A stretch of DNA of 64,000 nucleotides from Oscillospiraceae bacterium (GTDB taxonomy: Bacteria > Bacillota > Clostridia > Oscillospirales > Ruminococcaceae), in NCBI GenBank assembly GCA_017399765.1, contig JAFQBH010000024.1, forward strand, positions 1 through 64,000. The letters run 5' to 3'. Shown one piece after another: positions 39,979 to 48,915 of the stretch. Positions within the stretch are counted from its first letter, which is position 1; the number at the start of each line of letters is the position of its first letter. The position numbers and the translations under genes are program-made. A model generated the notes under the pieces. That model did no database searches. It was not told where the DNA came from and was given only the letters and a program-made list of their open reading frames with translations.

Positions 39979-40011
39979 CAAAAAGGCGCTTCCTGCGGAA
40001 GCGCCTTTTTT
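39979..40011 (+). terminator. Terminator after CofE-like gene
   Basis: The perfect stem AAGGCGCTTCC / GGAAGCGCCTT with loop TGC is followed by a T run. Confidence 0.92.
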
Positions 40012-40028
40012 ATTATAATAATCAATCC

Positions 40029-40056
40029 AAAAACTCCGATTTCAACGGAGTTTTTT
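40029..40056 (-). terminator. Hairpin at the 3' end of the NUDIX gene
   Basis: The arms AAAAACTCCG and CGGAGTTTTT flank a 7-base loop; the NUDIX stop codon lies in the loop. The T run on the minus side supports termination. Confidence 0.7.
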
Positions 40057-40602
40057 TGTTTTTTCTATAAGTTTTGAATAAATTCTTTCAACAAACCATT
40101 TTTCACTGCTTTTGTTTTTTATCTCATCAAAGGGTATCCACATAACGCCGCTGTTTTCGTCCGGTTTTATAAAAAGCTTCTGCTCTTCCGGCGCTTCAAA
40201 AAGATAGGTAACGTTAAGATGTAAATGGGAAGGAACGTATTTTCCTTTTTTCTCGTGGCCGCTTACCGGAAGAATTTCAATGGAAGCGATTTCTTCCGAA
40301 ATTGCTTTGATATCGGTTATTCCGCTTTCTTCCCTTGCTTCCCTTTTTGCAACCGCAAGAAGATCTTCTTCGCCGTCAGCATGACCGCCTATCCACGCCC
40401 AGGAATCATAGATGTTATGATAAATCATAAGCACCTTCGTTCTTTCCGGATTAACAACCCAGGCGGAAGCGGTGAAATGAGCCCTCTCGTTTTTTCTTTC
40501 AAAAACGTCCGGTTCACAAAGCCATTCCAAAAGCAGTTTTTTATCTCTTTCTTCCTGTTCATTAAAAGGAACGTAATTCAAAATTTGTTCTTTAATATCC
40601 AT
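40042..40602 (-). CDS. NUDIX hydrolase
   Basis: This 186-residue protein contains the complete NUDIX box in GGHADGEEDLLAVAKREA followed by REESGI (G-x5-E-x7-R-E-U-x-E-E-x-G-U), preceded by the beta-strand VLMIYHNIYDSWAWIGG. NUDIX enzymes cleave nucleoside diphosphates linked to another group, using magnesium; the substrate is unknown. The N-terminal extension LLLEWLCEPDVFERKNE is typical of a clostridial subgroup. ATG at 40602 follows AGGAG. It is convergent with the CofE-like gene, and its stop lies inside a terminator hairpin. Confidence 0.88.
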   Translation of the reverse strand: MDIKEQILNYVPFNEQEERDKKLLLEWLCEPDVFERKNERAHFTASAWVVNPERTKVLMIYHNIYDSWAWIGGHADGEEDLLAVAKREAREESGITDIKAISEEIASIEILPVSGHEKKGKYVPSHLHLNVTYLFEAPEEQKLFIKPDENSGVMWIPFDEIKNKSSEKWFVERIYSKLIEKTKKLR

Positions 40603-40618
40603 TATGTGCTCCTAAAAA

Positions 40619-40647
40619 TCAAGGCGGAAGAAAACTTCCGCCTTTTT
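40619..40647. terminator. Hairpin between DHHW lipoprotein and NUDIX genes
   Basis: The stem AAGGCGGAAG / CTTCCGCCTT with loop AAAA has T runs on both strands. It terminates the DHHW lipoprotein gene on the minus strand. Confidence 0.8.
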
Positions 40648-40655
40648 TTATTCAA

Positions 40656-41990
40656 TCAGGAAAGGGCTTTTGTTCTTAAAATTTCATCAAAAGAAATTGC
40701 CGCCTGGCAGTTGTTGATGAAAAGAACGTCAGTTACGCCATACTGTTCAATAAGCGCGCCGGTGCCTTTTGTTTCTTCGCGGATATCAACAACAACAATC
40801 TGTTCAAAATAATCGATCATATATGGAACATAAGCGTTGCCGTAGGATTCCTTGAAAATCATAAGGGTCTTTCCGTTTTTGTTTTCGGTTGTGATAACTG
40901 TAAGGGGATTATCTCCGCTTATGAACATTCCGGCATAGTTGTTGTAATTATGGTTAAAAGCGGAAGTATTGTACCAATTTCCGCTGTTTCCGGCAACCAT
41001 GGAATAACCGACATGGGGATAATGCGCAACGGTATAGTCCGGATTTTCTTTAAGGCAGGCAGGTTTTCCGGACCAGCTGTAAAGGGTTCCGAGGAAATCG
41101 GTTTTTACAACGGTTTCGTAAGTATCGAGTTCATAAGGAATAATATCGTTTGCGTTACAGAAAGCAACAGAAGCATAATAAGCTCCAAGGCTTGTCCAAT
41201 GGTGGTCGGTGCGATAGAACATATATTCATCACGATGCTCGCTCATAACTCCGAAAGCATCCGCGGCTTTTATTCCTTCGCTGAGCATTCCGTATGTTGC
41301 TTCAATATGCGCTTTTGTTCTGTCGTAAGGGTCGGTGTACCCCGCGGGCGGATTGAACGCACAGTTTTTCGGAACAAGAAGGGCGTTTACGCTGATATCG
41401 GGATATTTTTCCGCAAATTTATTGATGGTGGTTGCCCAGCCGGCGTTTCCGTTTTCAGAAGGAAGGAAATATTCCATTGCGTAATCTCCGCAGACAAGAA
41501 CAGCACCTTCATAATAAGCATCAATGCTGTTGTTATAATGCCCGCCTTCGGTTTCCGGAATAATATTATCAAGATTATCGGAAAGGGCGCCGTTTCTTCC
41601 GGGTTTAATATATTTCTGTCCCGCCGGAACAATCTGAAGCCCACAGGTTTCACAGGCGTTTTCGCTGTTCATGCTGTGGCCAAGCCTTGGGGCAAGTTCA
41701 GTTCCGCAAGCAGAACAAAGCTGTCCTTCGGTGCAGGTTGCTTCCGCACCGGGGGTATGTTCAAGCTGCGGAGCAAGTTCGATATTGCAGTTTTCACAAA
41801 CCTGCGGTCCAAGACAGGTTGCTTCCGGGCCGGGGCGATGACCGGTTGCCTCAACAAGAATTTCTTCGCATTCGGTGCATATCTGGGGTTCAGTGCAAGT
41901 TGCGGAAGGTCCGGGAACGTGTTCGTGGCCGCATCCGGCGAAAGCCAGCACCAAAACAGCGGCAATAAAAATAAGGGCAGTTTTTTTCAT
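40656..41990 (-). CDS. DHHW-family lipoprotein with Cys-rich repeats
   Basis: This 444-residue protein starts with a lipoprotein signal ending in the lipobox FAGC (cysteine about residue 20). Three to four tandem repeats of about 30 residues follow, with the pattern H-x-PGP-x-ATC-x-x-P/G-x-x-C-x-x-C (about residues 23-120). These could bind metal. The C-terminal domain has YRTDHHWTSLGAYYA, the signature of the DHHW/AlgX-like family of SGNH-type proteins, and FKESYGNAYVPYMI, a catalytic block of that fold. In other bacteria such proteins work with an MBOAT acyltransferase to O-acetylate polysaccharide; no MBOAT gene is next to it. ATG at 41990 has GGAGGAC upstream. Confidence 0.8.
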   Translation of the reverse strand: MKKTALIFIAAVLVLAFAGCGHEHVPGPSATCTEPQICTECEEILVEATGHRPGPEATCLGPQVCENCNIELAPQLEHTPGAEATCTEGQLCSACGTELAPRLGHSMNSENACETCGLQIVPAGQKYIKPGRNGALSDNLDNIIPETEGGHYNNSIDAYYEGAVLVCGDYAMEYFLPSENGNAGWATTINKFAEKYPDISVNALLVPKNCAFNPPAGYTDPYDRTKAHIEATYGMLSEGIKAADAFGVMSEHRDEYMFYRTDHHWTSLGAYYASVAFCNANDIIPYELDTYETVVKTDFLGTLYSWSGKPACLKENPDYTVAHYPHVGYSMVAGNSGNWYNTSAFNHNYNNYAGMFISGDNPLTVITTENKNGKTLMIFKESYGNAYVPYMIDYFEQIVVVDIREETKGTGALIEQYGVTDVLFINNCQAAISFDEILRTKALS

Positions 41991-42037
41991 AATGTCCTCC
42001 GTTTTTAATATTTTCAAAAGCAAAATCTCCGAAGAAA

Positions 42038-42066
42038 ATTATACCGCCATTTTTATATAATTTCAA
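42038..42066 (-). promoter_or_regulatory. Promoter of DHHW lipoprotein gene
   Basis: On the minus strand TTGAAA (42061-42066), 17 bp and TATAAT (42038-42043) precede the gene with a leader of about 40 bases. Confidence 0.75.
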
Positions 42067-42107
42067 TAACAAAAAGCTGCCAAGCCTAAAAACAGCAAGA
42101 AAAAGAA

Positions 42108-43535
42108 TTAAAAATATCGGTCAATTTTTTCAAAAAAAGCTTTTTTCATTTTTCTTCCTTTTGTCTTTGCGGCATTTTTTATTTTTATTCTTCTTTTGTT
42201 AAAACTCTTTGCCGCTTTCAGGGAATTGTCATATACTGTTTTCCCGTAAATTTCCACTTCGCTTTTTAAATTTTTTCCTTTGGCTTTCGCTTTGCAGATG
42301 ATATCAAGAATTTCCCCTTCTGCCGAAAGCCATTCGTCCGCAAAAGTCTGTTTCCTTTCGTATTTTCCCCCACGGTAATTTTCAAGAACAATTTTATATC
42401 TTTCCACTGCATTTTTAACGGAATCTTCCCATGAAATATAAATTTTATCCATTGCGTTTTCGCCTACCGTTTTCATTTTTTCCGGTTCTTCACAAAGATT
42501 TATGATTTTTTTCGAAAATGAAGCGGAATTTTTTTCACAAAGGAAACCCGTTTCTCCGTCACAAATTCCTTCCGCGGCGCAGCTGCCTTTTATCAGAACG
42601 CTTGCCAGACCGCATGCCGCGGCCTCGCGAACAACAAGCCCATTGGTATCATAAACCGAAGGAAAAAGCAAAAGATCCGCTCTGCTGTACCATGCGCGGA
42701 TAGCGTTTCGGTCATGGATAGGTCCTGTGAAAATGCAGTTTTCCGAAAGTCCCAGTTCTTCGGAATATTTTTCCACCTCTTCCCTATCCATTCCGCCGCC
42801 GATAAAAACCATTCTGAAATCCTTTCCGGATTCTTTAACTTTAACGAGGGATTCGAGAATTATATCAAGTCCTTTATACCAGGCCATTCTTCCCACAAAA
42901 AGGAAAACCGGAATGTTTTCCGGAAGATTATAACCGGCCGTGGCCTTTTCAATTTCCTCCGGCGAAACTTTTCCTTTTGGAATATCAACCCCGTTCGGCA
43001 TAACAACATAATCGCCTTTATAACCAAGGCTCCGGAGGTTTTCGCCGGCTCCTTCGCTTACAACCCAAACTTCATCGCAGGCTTCGATGTTTTTAACAAC
43101 TTCTTTTATAACTTTTTCCTTTAAATAACCGTTGCCGACCGCTCTTGCGATATCAACGTCAAATTTTGTATGGTAGGTAAAAACAACAGGCGCATCAAGG
43201 GGTTCGCGCAAAGTTCTTGCAAGAAAAGTCGAAGCAAAAGGACAATGGGTGTGGATTATGTTCACATTATCCTCTTTTACCTTTTCAAGGGTTTCATAGG
43301 AAAAAGGATAGCCTGCTCTATAATCAATAAAGTTTCCTGCGTTTATGCTCGGGTAGCGGATAACTTTGTAGGGAAAAGCGTCATCATCTGTGTTCGGATA
43401 ATACGGAACGGCAACCACAGCTTTCCCGTGGTTTTCGTTTATAACTTTTGCATAGTTCATAACGGTGTTTGCAACGCCGTCGATAAGCGGAGGAAAACTG
43501 TCGTTTATGAGGCATACGCTGAGCTTTTCTTCCAA
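42108..43535 (-). CDS. Glycosyltransferase family 4 protein
   Basis: This protein of about 475 residues has the two Rossmann domains of GT-B glycosyltransferases. Visible motifs are NDSFPPLIDGVANTV near the N-terminus, HTHCPFASTFLA, MPNGVDIPKG, the donor-site FVGRMAWYKGLDIIL and the E-x7-E region near YDTNGLVVREAAACG. The group resembles diacylglycerol glucosyltransferases that make membrane glycolipids, but the acceptor is not certain. A C-terminal extension of about 90 residues is strongly basic (KSFNKRRIKIKNAAKTKGRK) and may bind acidic membranes. TTG at 43535 is preferred because AAAGGCGG lies 8 bases upstream; GTG at 43544 is possible. Confidence 0.85.
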   Translation of the reverse strand: MEEKLSVCLINDSFPPLIDGVANTVMNYAKVINENHGKAVVAVPYYPNTDDDAFPYKVIRYPSINAGNFIDYRAGYPFSYETLEKVKEDNVNIIHTHCPFASTFLARTLREPLDAPVVFTYHTKFDVDIARAVGNGYLKEKVIKEVVKNIEACDEVWVVSEGAGENLRSLGYKGDYVVMPNGVDIPKGKVSPEEIEKATAGYNLPENIPVFLFVGRMAWYKGLDIILESLVKVKESGKDFRMVFIGGGMDREEVEKYSEELGLSENCIFTGPIHDRNAIRAWYSRADLLLFPSVYDTNGLVVREAAACGLASVLIKGSCAAEGICDGETGFLCEKNSASFSKKIINLCEEPEKMKTVGENAMDKIYISWEDSVKNAVERYKIVLENYRGGKYERKQTFADEWLSAEGEILDIICKAKAKGKNLKSEVEIYGKTVYDNSLKAAKSFNKRRIKIKNAAKTKGRKMKKAFFEKIDRYF

Positions 43536-43760
43536 ATTTTTCACCGCCTTTCGGTAAAATTTTCTGACGAAATAATACCAGCAAAATGTTAACTTTTTGT
43601 TTCCGCAATTTTAACTTTAGTTTAATCTCCTCGACAAAAATCTGTAATTTTTGTTGAAAAACAAAGGTGCAACCGCCGGTTGCTAAAGTTTTAAACCGAT
43701 GTTGATAGACATTTACATTCAAAAATGATAGAATTTTATCATAAAAGGAGGCGATTTTTA

Positions 43761-44624
43761 ATGACAATCGGCGAAAAAATCTATAAACTTCGCACCGAAA
43801 AAAATCTTTCCCAGGGCGAACTTTCGGAACTTCTCGAAGTTTCGCGCCAAAGCGTTTCAAAATGGGAAAACGGCGCCGCGACGCCGGACCTTGATAAAAT
43901 CATAAAACTTTCCGAGGTTTTCGGAATAACCATTGACGAACTTGTTAAAAGCGAAGAAGTTTTTTCTCCGCCGGAAGAAAAAGCACGGGAAATTATTATA
44001 AAAAAAGAAAGCAGTTTTCCGCCACGGAAAATTATCGGAACTGTTCTGCTTTCTCTTTCGCTTATTGTAACCGTTGTTCTTCTTGCCGCAGGCGGAGGAA
44101 TAATCGGACTTGTTCTTTCCACCCCGCTTATCTTTTGCGGAACGATCTGCTTTATTTTTAAGAAAAATATCGGTCTTTGGTGTGCCTGGGCGGTATTTTT
44201 TGCAATCGATATGTATCTTCGGATTGCAACCGGAATAAGCTCCGCGGTTATTCTTAATTTCCAGACCCTTTTATTTATGATTCGCGGCGGCGATTTTATA
44301 AGGCTTCTGCTGGCTTTTGCCCAGCTTGCGGCAATCGCTTCGCTTATTTTTATAACGGTTTTCCGCTTTATGAAAATTCCCCTTGAAAGCAAAAAGCTTC
44401 CGATAATTTTCTGGGGAATTTACGGAGCGATGAAAATTCTTCTTGCTGTTTTTTCTTTAAGCCACCTTTACAAACAGATAATGAACTACGTTCTTTCCAC
44501 AATGAACACCGTATTTTATGTGCTTTCCCACTCGCTTTATGTATGGATATATACCGGATTTTTCATTGCGGCAGTGGTTCTGACTGTAAGATATTTTTAT
44601 ACAAGGAAGCGGAAATCTGTATAA
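43761..44624 (+). CDS. XRE-family regulator with C-terminal membrane domain
   Basis: This 287-residue protein has a helix-turn-helix at residues 2-60: IGEKIYKLRTEKNLSQGELS, then EVSRQSVSKWENGAATPDLD. A short linker follows, then six to seven hydrophobic helices (from about residue 92). Such one-component membrane-bound regulators are common in Clostridia and may sense membrane or envelope signals; the target is unknown. ATG at 43761 follows AAAGGAGG by 9 bases. It is convergent with pyrB. The 170-base gap behind it contains interspersed palindromes and a terminator. Confidence 0.82.
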   Translation: MTIGEKIYKLRTEKNLSQGELSELLEVSRQSVSKWENGAATPDLDKIIKLSEVFGITIDELVKSEEVFSPPEEKAREIIIKKESSFPPRKIIGTVLLSLSLIVTVVLLAAGGGIIGLVLSTPLIFCGTICFIFKKNIGLWCAWAVFFAIDMYLRIATGISSAVILNFQTLLFMIRGGDFIRLLLAFAQLAAIASLIFITVFRFMKIPLESKKLPIIFWGIYGAMKILLAVFSLSHLYKQIMNYVLSTMNTVFYVLSHSLYVWIYTGFFIAAVVLTVRYFYTRKRKSV

Positions 44625-44642
44625 ATTTCTTCCGTTTTTTAC

Positions 44643-44667
44643 TGTAGGGGCGGATATCATCCGCCCG
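44643..44667. repeat. Interspersed palindrome GGGCGGATAT/ATCCGCCC
   Basis: GTAGGGGCGGATATC followed by ATCCGCCC is nearly identical to the reverse complement of 63001-63023, which differs at only a few positions. It is an extragenic palindromic repeat of unknown role. Confidence 0.7.
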
Positions 44668-44689
44668 ATCAATATGTGTAGGGATTACA

Positions 44690-44735
44690 ACCCCTCAGTC
44701 ACCTTCGGTGACAGCTCCCCTTGCACAGGGGAGCC
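44690..44735. repeat. REP-like palindromic unit
   Basis: CCCCTC, the hairpin AGTCACC-TTC-GGTGACA, then CTCCCCTT and AGGGGAG follow the same order as the second unit at 28451-28498. The final stem may also act as a weak terminator because T5 follows. Confidence 0.7.
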
Positions 44736-44742
44736 TTTTTAA

Positions 44743-44780
44743 CAAGAAACCCCGTGCTCAATGAGCACGGGGTTTCTTTT
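44743..44780. terminator. Bidirectional terminator, GTGCTC palindrome copy 5
   Basis: The arms AAACCCCGTGCTCA and TGAGCACGGGGTTT form a near-perfect palindrome between the convergent XRE-membrane gene and pyrB. A partial third arm, GAGCACGGGA, follows at 44783-44792 and could compete for pairing. Confidence 0.9.
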
Positions 44781-44794
44781 TTGAGCACGGGACT

Positions 44795-45889
44795 TTAAAT
44801 CTTTTTCTGTGCTTCGCAATAAGCGCAGCGGCAGATTCCGTTTTCTTTATCGGTGTAATGGAAAATATGGTCAATTTCCTGCTCAACGGAAGTTATACAG
44901 CGGGGGTTTTCGCAGAAAACTTTGTTGACGAGCATTTCTTCCTGCTCGGTTTCCGAAGCTTCGGAAAGAAGCATCGGAGTTTCCGCAAGAAGCTTGAGGA
45001 TAAGCGCCATTCTGATATATTTTCCGCAAAGAGCCTGGTCAAAATAGCAGGCTCTGGGGTCATTATCGACCTTGGTGGAAATTTCGTTGACTCTGGGGAG
45101 CGGATGCATTATGCAGAGGTCGGTTTTTGCATTTTCGAGTTTCGGAAGATCGAGCACGAAGGAATTTTTAAGTCTTTCATATTCTGCTGGATCCGCAAAA
45201 CGTTCTCTCTGGATTCTGGTCATATAGAGGATATCCAGTTCCGGCATTGCTTCTTCAAGGGTACGGACTTCCTTATAAGGGATTCCTTTTTTATCAAGAG
45301 TTTCGGTCTTTACATATTCCGGAACGCAAAGTTCTTCCGGAGAGATGAGCACGAATTTTATTCCGGTATATCTTGCGAAAGCGGCGATAAGGGAATGAAC
45401 GGTTCTTCCGAATTTAAGGTCGCCGCAGATACCTATGGTAAGGTCGTTAAGTCTGCCTTTATGGCGGCTGATGGTCAGAAGGTCGGTAAGAGTCTGGGTG
45501 GGGTGGAAATGTCCGCCGTCGCCTGCGTTGATAATCGGAATACGGGAAGCTTTTGCCGCAACAACGGGTGCTCCTTCTTTCGGATGACGCATCGCGATTA
45601 TATCCGCATAGCAGTTGACGGTGCGGATAGTATCTGCGCAGCTTTCGCCCTTTGCGGTGGAAGAACTTCCGGCTTCGGAAAAGCCGAGAACGGATCCGCC
45701 AAGGCTGAGCATTGCAGATTCAAAACTCAGGCGGGTTCTGGTGGAAGGTTCGAAGAAAAGGGTCGCAAGGATTTTTCCTTCGCAGGCTTTTGCATATTTT
45801 CCGGGGTTTTCGATGATATCGTTTGCAACAGAGATAAGACCGTCGATTTCTTCCACGGAAAGATCAAGAATATCAATAAGATTGCTCAT
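44795..45889 (-). CDS. pyrB: Aspartate carbamoyltransferase with fused PyrI-type zinc ribbon
   Basis: The enzyme has 364 residues, about 55 more than a plain catalytic chain, and joins carbamoyl phosphate to aspartate. The catalytic part is complete: [16 protein letters not shown], the second loop [27 protein letters not shown] and [11 protein letters not shown]. The C-terminus adds four cysteines at 326, 331, 355 and 358. The spacing 5, 24 and 3 is identical to C109, C114, C138 and C141 of the E. coli regulatory chain PyrI. The allosteric nucleotide-binding domain of PyrI is absent. The zinc ribbon may stabilise the trimer. It starts one base after pyrE ends and is the last gene of the pyr operon. 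Confidence 0.94.
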   Translation of the reverse strand: MSNLIDILDLSVEEIDGLISVANDIIENPGKYAKACEGKILATLFFEPSTRTRLSFESAMLSLGGSVLGFSEAGSSSTAKGESCADTIRTVNCYADIIAMRHPKEGAPVVAAKASRIPIINAGDGGHFHPTQTLTDLLTISRHKGRLNDLTIGICGDLKFGRTVHSLIAAFARYTGIKFVLISPEELCVPEYVKTETLDKKGIPYKEVRTLEEAMPELDILYMTRIQRERFADPAEYERLKNSFVLDLPKLENAKTDLCIMHPLPRVNEISTKVDNDPRACYFDQALCGKYIRMALILKLLAETPMLLSEASETEQEEMLVNKVFCENPRCITSVEQEIDHIFHYTDKENGICRCAYCEAQKKI

Positions 45890-46543
45890 TTATTTTGCTC
45901 CGTTAATTGCAAGATAGTTTTTGATTCTGGTTACGTTTTCTTCGTTTGCCGGGTCTTCTTCAAGGAATTCGATGATATCGTAAACGTCAACAACGGAATA
46001 TACCGGGAAACCGAACTGTTCGGAAATTTCTTCCATTGCGCCTTTTTCGGTCTGACCTTTTTCCTTGCGGTTTACCATAATGAAGGTTGCGATAACTTTG
46101 GTATCTTCGAGCCGGCTGAGGATTTCCATGGATTCGCGGATTGCGGTTCCTGCGGTGATTACGTCCTCGATGATAACGATTTCCTGGCCGGGCTGAGGAA
46201 TATAGCCAACAAAAGTGCCGCCTTCGCCGTGGTCTTTTGCTTCTTTTCTGTTGAAGAAGAAGGGAACGTCAAGTCCGTTTTTGGAAAGAGCAACCGCAGC
46301 GGAAATGGAAAGCGGAATACCTTTATAGGCAGGGCCATAGAGAACTGCTTCTTTTTTGCCGAGTTTGTCAAAATATGCTTTTGCATAGAATTCGCCGAGT
46401 TTGGAAATCTGGTCGCCGGTTTTGATCATACCTGCGTTTACGAAATAGGGGATTTTTCTGCCGGATTTTGCGGTGAAATCACCGAATTTGAGAACTCCTG
46501 CGCTCTGGAGGAATTCGATAAATTCTCTTTTATAAGCTTCCAT
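45890..46543 (-). CDS. pyrE: Orotate phosphoribosyltransferase
   Basis: This 217-residue enzyme joins orotate and PRPP to give OMP. The PRPP-binding motif is EIVIIEDVITAGTAIRES, and the catalytic loop includes FFFNRKEAKDHGEGG. KSGRKIPYFVNAG at the N-terminus is the orotate-site start. ATG at 46543 follows AAGGAG. It lies between pyrF (29 bases upstream) and pyrB (contiguous). All residues expected of the family are present. Confidence 0.96.
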   Translation of the reverse strand: MEAYKREFIEFLQSAGVLKFGDFTAKSGRKIPYFVNAGMIKTGDQISKLGEFYAKAYFDKLGKKEAVLYGPAYKGIPLSISAAVALSKNGLDVPFFFNRKEAKDHGEGGTFVGYIPQPGQEIVIIEDVITAGTAIRESMEILSRLEDTKVIATFIMVNRKEKGQTEKGAMEEISEQFGFPVYSVVDVYDIIEFLEEDPANEENVTRIKNYLAINGAK

Positions 46544-46572
46544 TTTTCTATCTCCTTTTTATGTATCTGTTA

Positions 46573-47271
46573 TCAGTCAACAAATTCTGCTACGCAGCGT
46601 TCATAAGCCGCAACCGGGTCTTCCGCGGCGGTGATGGGTCTTCCGACTACGATATAATCGGAACCGATTGCTTTTGCGTCAGCAGGGGTCATAACACGTT
46701 TCTGGTCGCCTTTGTCGCCGTCAGCAAAGCGAACACCGGGAGTTACGGTAACGAATTCAGCGCCGCAGGAATCGTGAACTTTTTTGGATTCAAGCGGAGA
46801 GCAGACAACGCCGTCAAGACCTGCTTTTTTAGCGTTCTGTGCGTAATGCATAACAACTTCCGGAAGGGGTTCTTTGATGAGAAGGTCGTTTTCCATTGCT
46901 TCCTGGTCGGTGGAAGTAAGCTGGGTTACCGCGATGAGAAGAGGGCGGGTGCCGTCGGGTCTGGTAAGGCCTTCGATTGCGGCTTCCATCATTCTGCAGG
47001 TACCTGCCGCATGAAGGTTGGTCATATCAACGTCAAGACCGGAAAGAACGGACATTGCTTTTTTAACGGTGTTGGGGATATCGTGGAGTTTGAGGTCGAG
47101 GAAAATTTTGTGGCCTCTTGCTTTGATTTCACGGACGATGGAAGGACCTTCCGCATAGAAGAGCTCCATTCCGATTTTTACGAAAGGTTTTTTGCCCTCG
47201 AATTTATCGAGGAACTCGAAAGTTTTTTCTGCGGAAGAAAAATCGCAGGCAATAATAACGTCTTTTCCCAT
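46573..47271 (-). CDS. pyrF: Orotidine 5'-phosphate decarboxylase
   Basis: This 232-residue TIM barrel decarboxylates OMP to UMP. The catalytic tetrad is in [14 protein letters not shown] (D-x-K-x-x-D), with VIIACDFSS at the N-terminus, VKIGMELFY for substrate binding, and the phosphate-binding [13 protein letters not shown] at the C-terminus. It starts one base after pyrD ends. There is no fusion with pyrE, unlike some lineages. Confidence 0.96.
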   Translation of the reverse strand: MGKDVIIACDFSSAEKTFEFLDKFEGKKPFVKIGMELFYAEGPSIVREIKARGHKIFLDLKLHDIPNTVKKAMSVLSGLDVDMTNLHAAGTCRMMEAAIEGLTRPDGTRPLLIAVTQLTSTDQEAMENDLLIKEPLPEVVMHYAQNAKKAGLDGVVCSPLESKKVHDSCGAEFVTVTPGVRFADGDKGDQKRVMTPADAKAIGSDYIVVGRPITAAEDPVAAYERCVAEFVD

Positions 47272-47272
47272 T

Positions 47273-48184
47273 TTATTTAACTCCTCCTATAATTTCACTG
47301 AGATTATTTATTCCGTATTTATCCATGACTTTCGGAAGGTCATTGATTATATCTCTGCAGATATAAGGATCAACAAGGTTTGCGGCGCCGACCTGAACGG
47401 CGGTTGCTCCGGCAAGCATAAGTTCGATTACGTCTTCTGCGCAGGAAACGCCGCCCATTCCGACGATCGGGATTTTAACCGCCTGGGCAACCTGGTAAAC
47501 CATTCTTACCGCAACCGGGAAAATTGCGGGGCCGGAAAAGCCTCCCATTTTGTTCGCGATAACGGGCTTTTTGGTCTTGAGGTCGATTCTCATTCCCATA
47601 AGGGTGTTGATAAGGGAAAGACCGTCCGCGCCGGCTTCTTCACAGGCTTTTGCTATTGCAACGATATCGGTTACGTTCGGTGAAAGTTTTACGATAACAG
47701 GTTTTGTGGTAACGGCTTTTACCGCTTTAACAATGGTTGCGGCGGCTTCGGGCGAAGTTCCGAAGCTCATTCCGCCGCCGTGAACATTGGGGCAGCTGAT
47801 GTTTACTTCAAGCCAGCCGACCTGGTCGCATTTATCGAGTTTTTCACAGGTATAGGCATAATCTTCAACGGAAAAACCGGAAACGTTTGCCATAACTTTT
47901 TTATTGAAGCATTTTGCAAGTTTCGGAAGTTCTTCGCCGATAACTTTTTCAACGCCCGGATTCTGAAGACCGACGGCGTTTATCATTCCGGCGGTACATT
48001 CCGCAATTCGCGGAGTGGGGTTTCCGAATCTCGGGTCTTTTGTGGTTCCTTTGAAGGATAAAGTTCCGAGCATATTGATATCATAAAGATCGGCAAATTC
48101 ATATCCATAGCCGAAAGTTCCGGAAGCGGGGATAATGGGGTTATCCATTTCGATTCCGCAAAGATTTACTTTTAATCTTTCCAT
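47273..48184 (-). CDS. pyrD: Dihydroorotate dehydrogenase, class 1B catalytic subunit
   Basis: This 303-residue FMN enzyme oxidises dihydroorotate to orotate and passes electrons to PyrK. The class 1 catalytic cysteine is in [14 protein letters not shown]-binding segments are [37 protein letters not shown] and [11 protein letters not shown]. Pairing with pyrK identifies class 1B, which uses NAD. Its 5' end overlaps pyrK by 13 bases, so translation is coupled. ATG at 48184 lies in the pyrK 3' end after GGAGG. Confidence 0.96.
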   Translation of the reverse strand: MERLKVNLCGIEMDNPIIPASGTFGYGYEFADLYDINMLGTLSFKGTTKDPRFGNPTPRIAECTAGMINAVGLQNPGVEKVIGEELPKLAKCFNKKVMANVSGFSVEDYAYTCEKLDKCDQVGWLEVNISCPNVHGGGMSFGTSPEAAATIVKAVKAVTTKPVIVKLSPNVTDIVAIAKACEEAGADGLSLINTLMGMRIDLKTKKPVIANKMGGFSGPAIFPVAVRMVYQVAQAVKIPIVGMGGVSCAEDVIELMLAGATAVQVGAANLVDPYICRDIINDLPKVMDKYGINNLSEIIGGVK

Positions 48185-48906
48185 AAAATCTCCTCCTTCA
48201 TCATGATAGGTCCGTCCTTGCAGATTCGTTTGAAACCGGTGAGGGTCTTGCAGGAGCAGCCCATGCAGGCTCCGAAACCGCAGCCCATTCTTTCTTCAAA
48301 GCTGAGCTGACCGGAAGTTTTTGAAGCGTTCCATACCGCTTTGAGCATGGGTTCCGGTCCGCAGGTGAAGAAATGGGTGTAATCGATTTCCTTCATGGCT
48401 TCGGTTACAAAACCTTTGATTCCGTAAGAACCGTCAACGGTGGTTACGTAAACTTCACAGCCGAGAGCCTTGAATTCTTCTTCATAGAAAATTTCGTCCT
48501 TTGTGTTGAAGCCGAGAATTACGGAAACTTCTTTGCCCTCTTTGCGAAGTTCTTTTGCAAGCATATAGAGAGGAGGAACACCGACGCCGCCGCCGATAAG
48601 AAGCGGTTTTTCGCCGGAAATGGAAGTGTCGTATCCGTTTCCGAGGGAGGAAAGGATATCAAGAGTTCCTTCGGTCATATCTCTCATCTGTTCGGTGCCT
48701 TTTCCGACAACCTTATAGATAAGGGTGAGTTTTCCCTCTTCCGAATCACAGACGGAAATGGGGCGGCGGAGATAAAGTCCGTCGAGTTTGATATTTACGA
48801 ACTGACCCGGACGGGTGATATCGGAAGTATCACCCGCAAGGACCATTTCCATAATGTCCTTTGTAAGGGGTCTGTTTTCTTTGATTTCAAAAAGCAGCTG
48901 TCTCAT
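48172..48906 (-). CDS. pyrK: Dihydroorotate dehydrogenase electron transfer subunit
   Basis: This 244-residue FAD and 2Fe-2S protein moves electrons from PyrD to NAD. FAD-binding residues are in LYLRRPISVC and TRPGQFVN, and the nucleotide loop is LLIGGGVGVPPLY. The 2Fe-2S ligands C209, C214, C217 and C229 are in ERMGCGFGACMGCSCKT and RICKDG. It lies 9 bases downstream of carB and overlaps pyrD. Its size and motifs are typical. Confidence 0.96.
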   Translation of the reverse strand: MRQLLFEIKENRPLTKDIMEMVLAGDTSDITRPGQFVNIKLDGLYLRRPISVCDSEEGKLTLIYKVVGKGTEQMRDMTEGTLDILSSLGNGYDTSISGEKPLLIGGGVGVPPLYMLAKELRKEGKEVSVILGFNTKDEIFYEEEFKALGCEVYVTTVDGSYGIKGFVTEAMKEIDYTHFFTCGPEPMLKAVWNASKTSGQLSFEERMGCGFGACMGCSCKTLTGFKRICKDGPIMMKEEILWKD

Positions 48907-48915
48907 ATTTCCTCC

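Noticed and set aside
44858-46606. A 582-codon open frame opposite pyrB and pyrE
   Set aside because: It is antisense to two complete pyrimidine genes and has no independent support.
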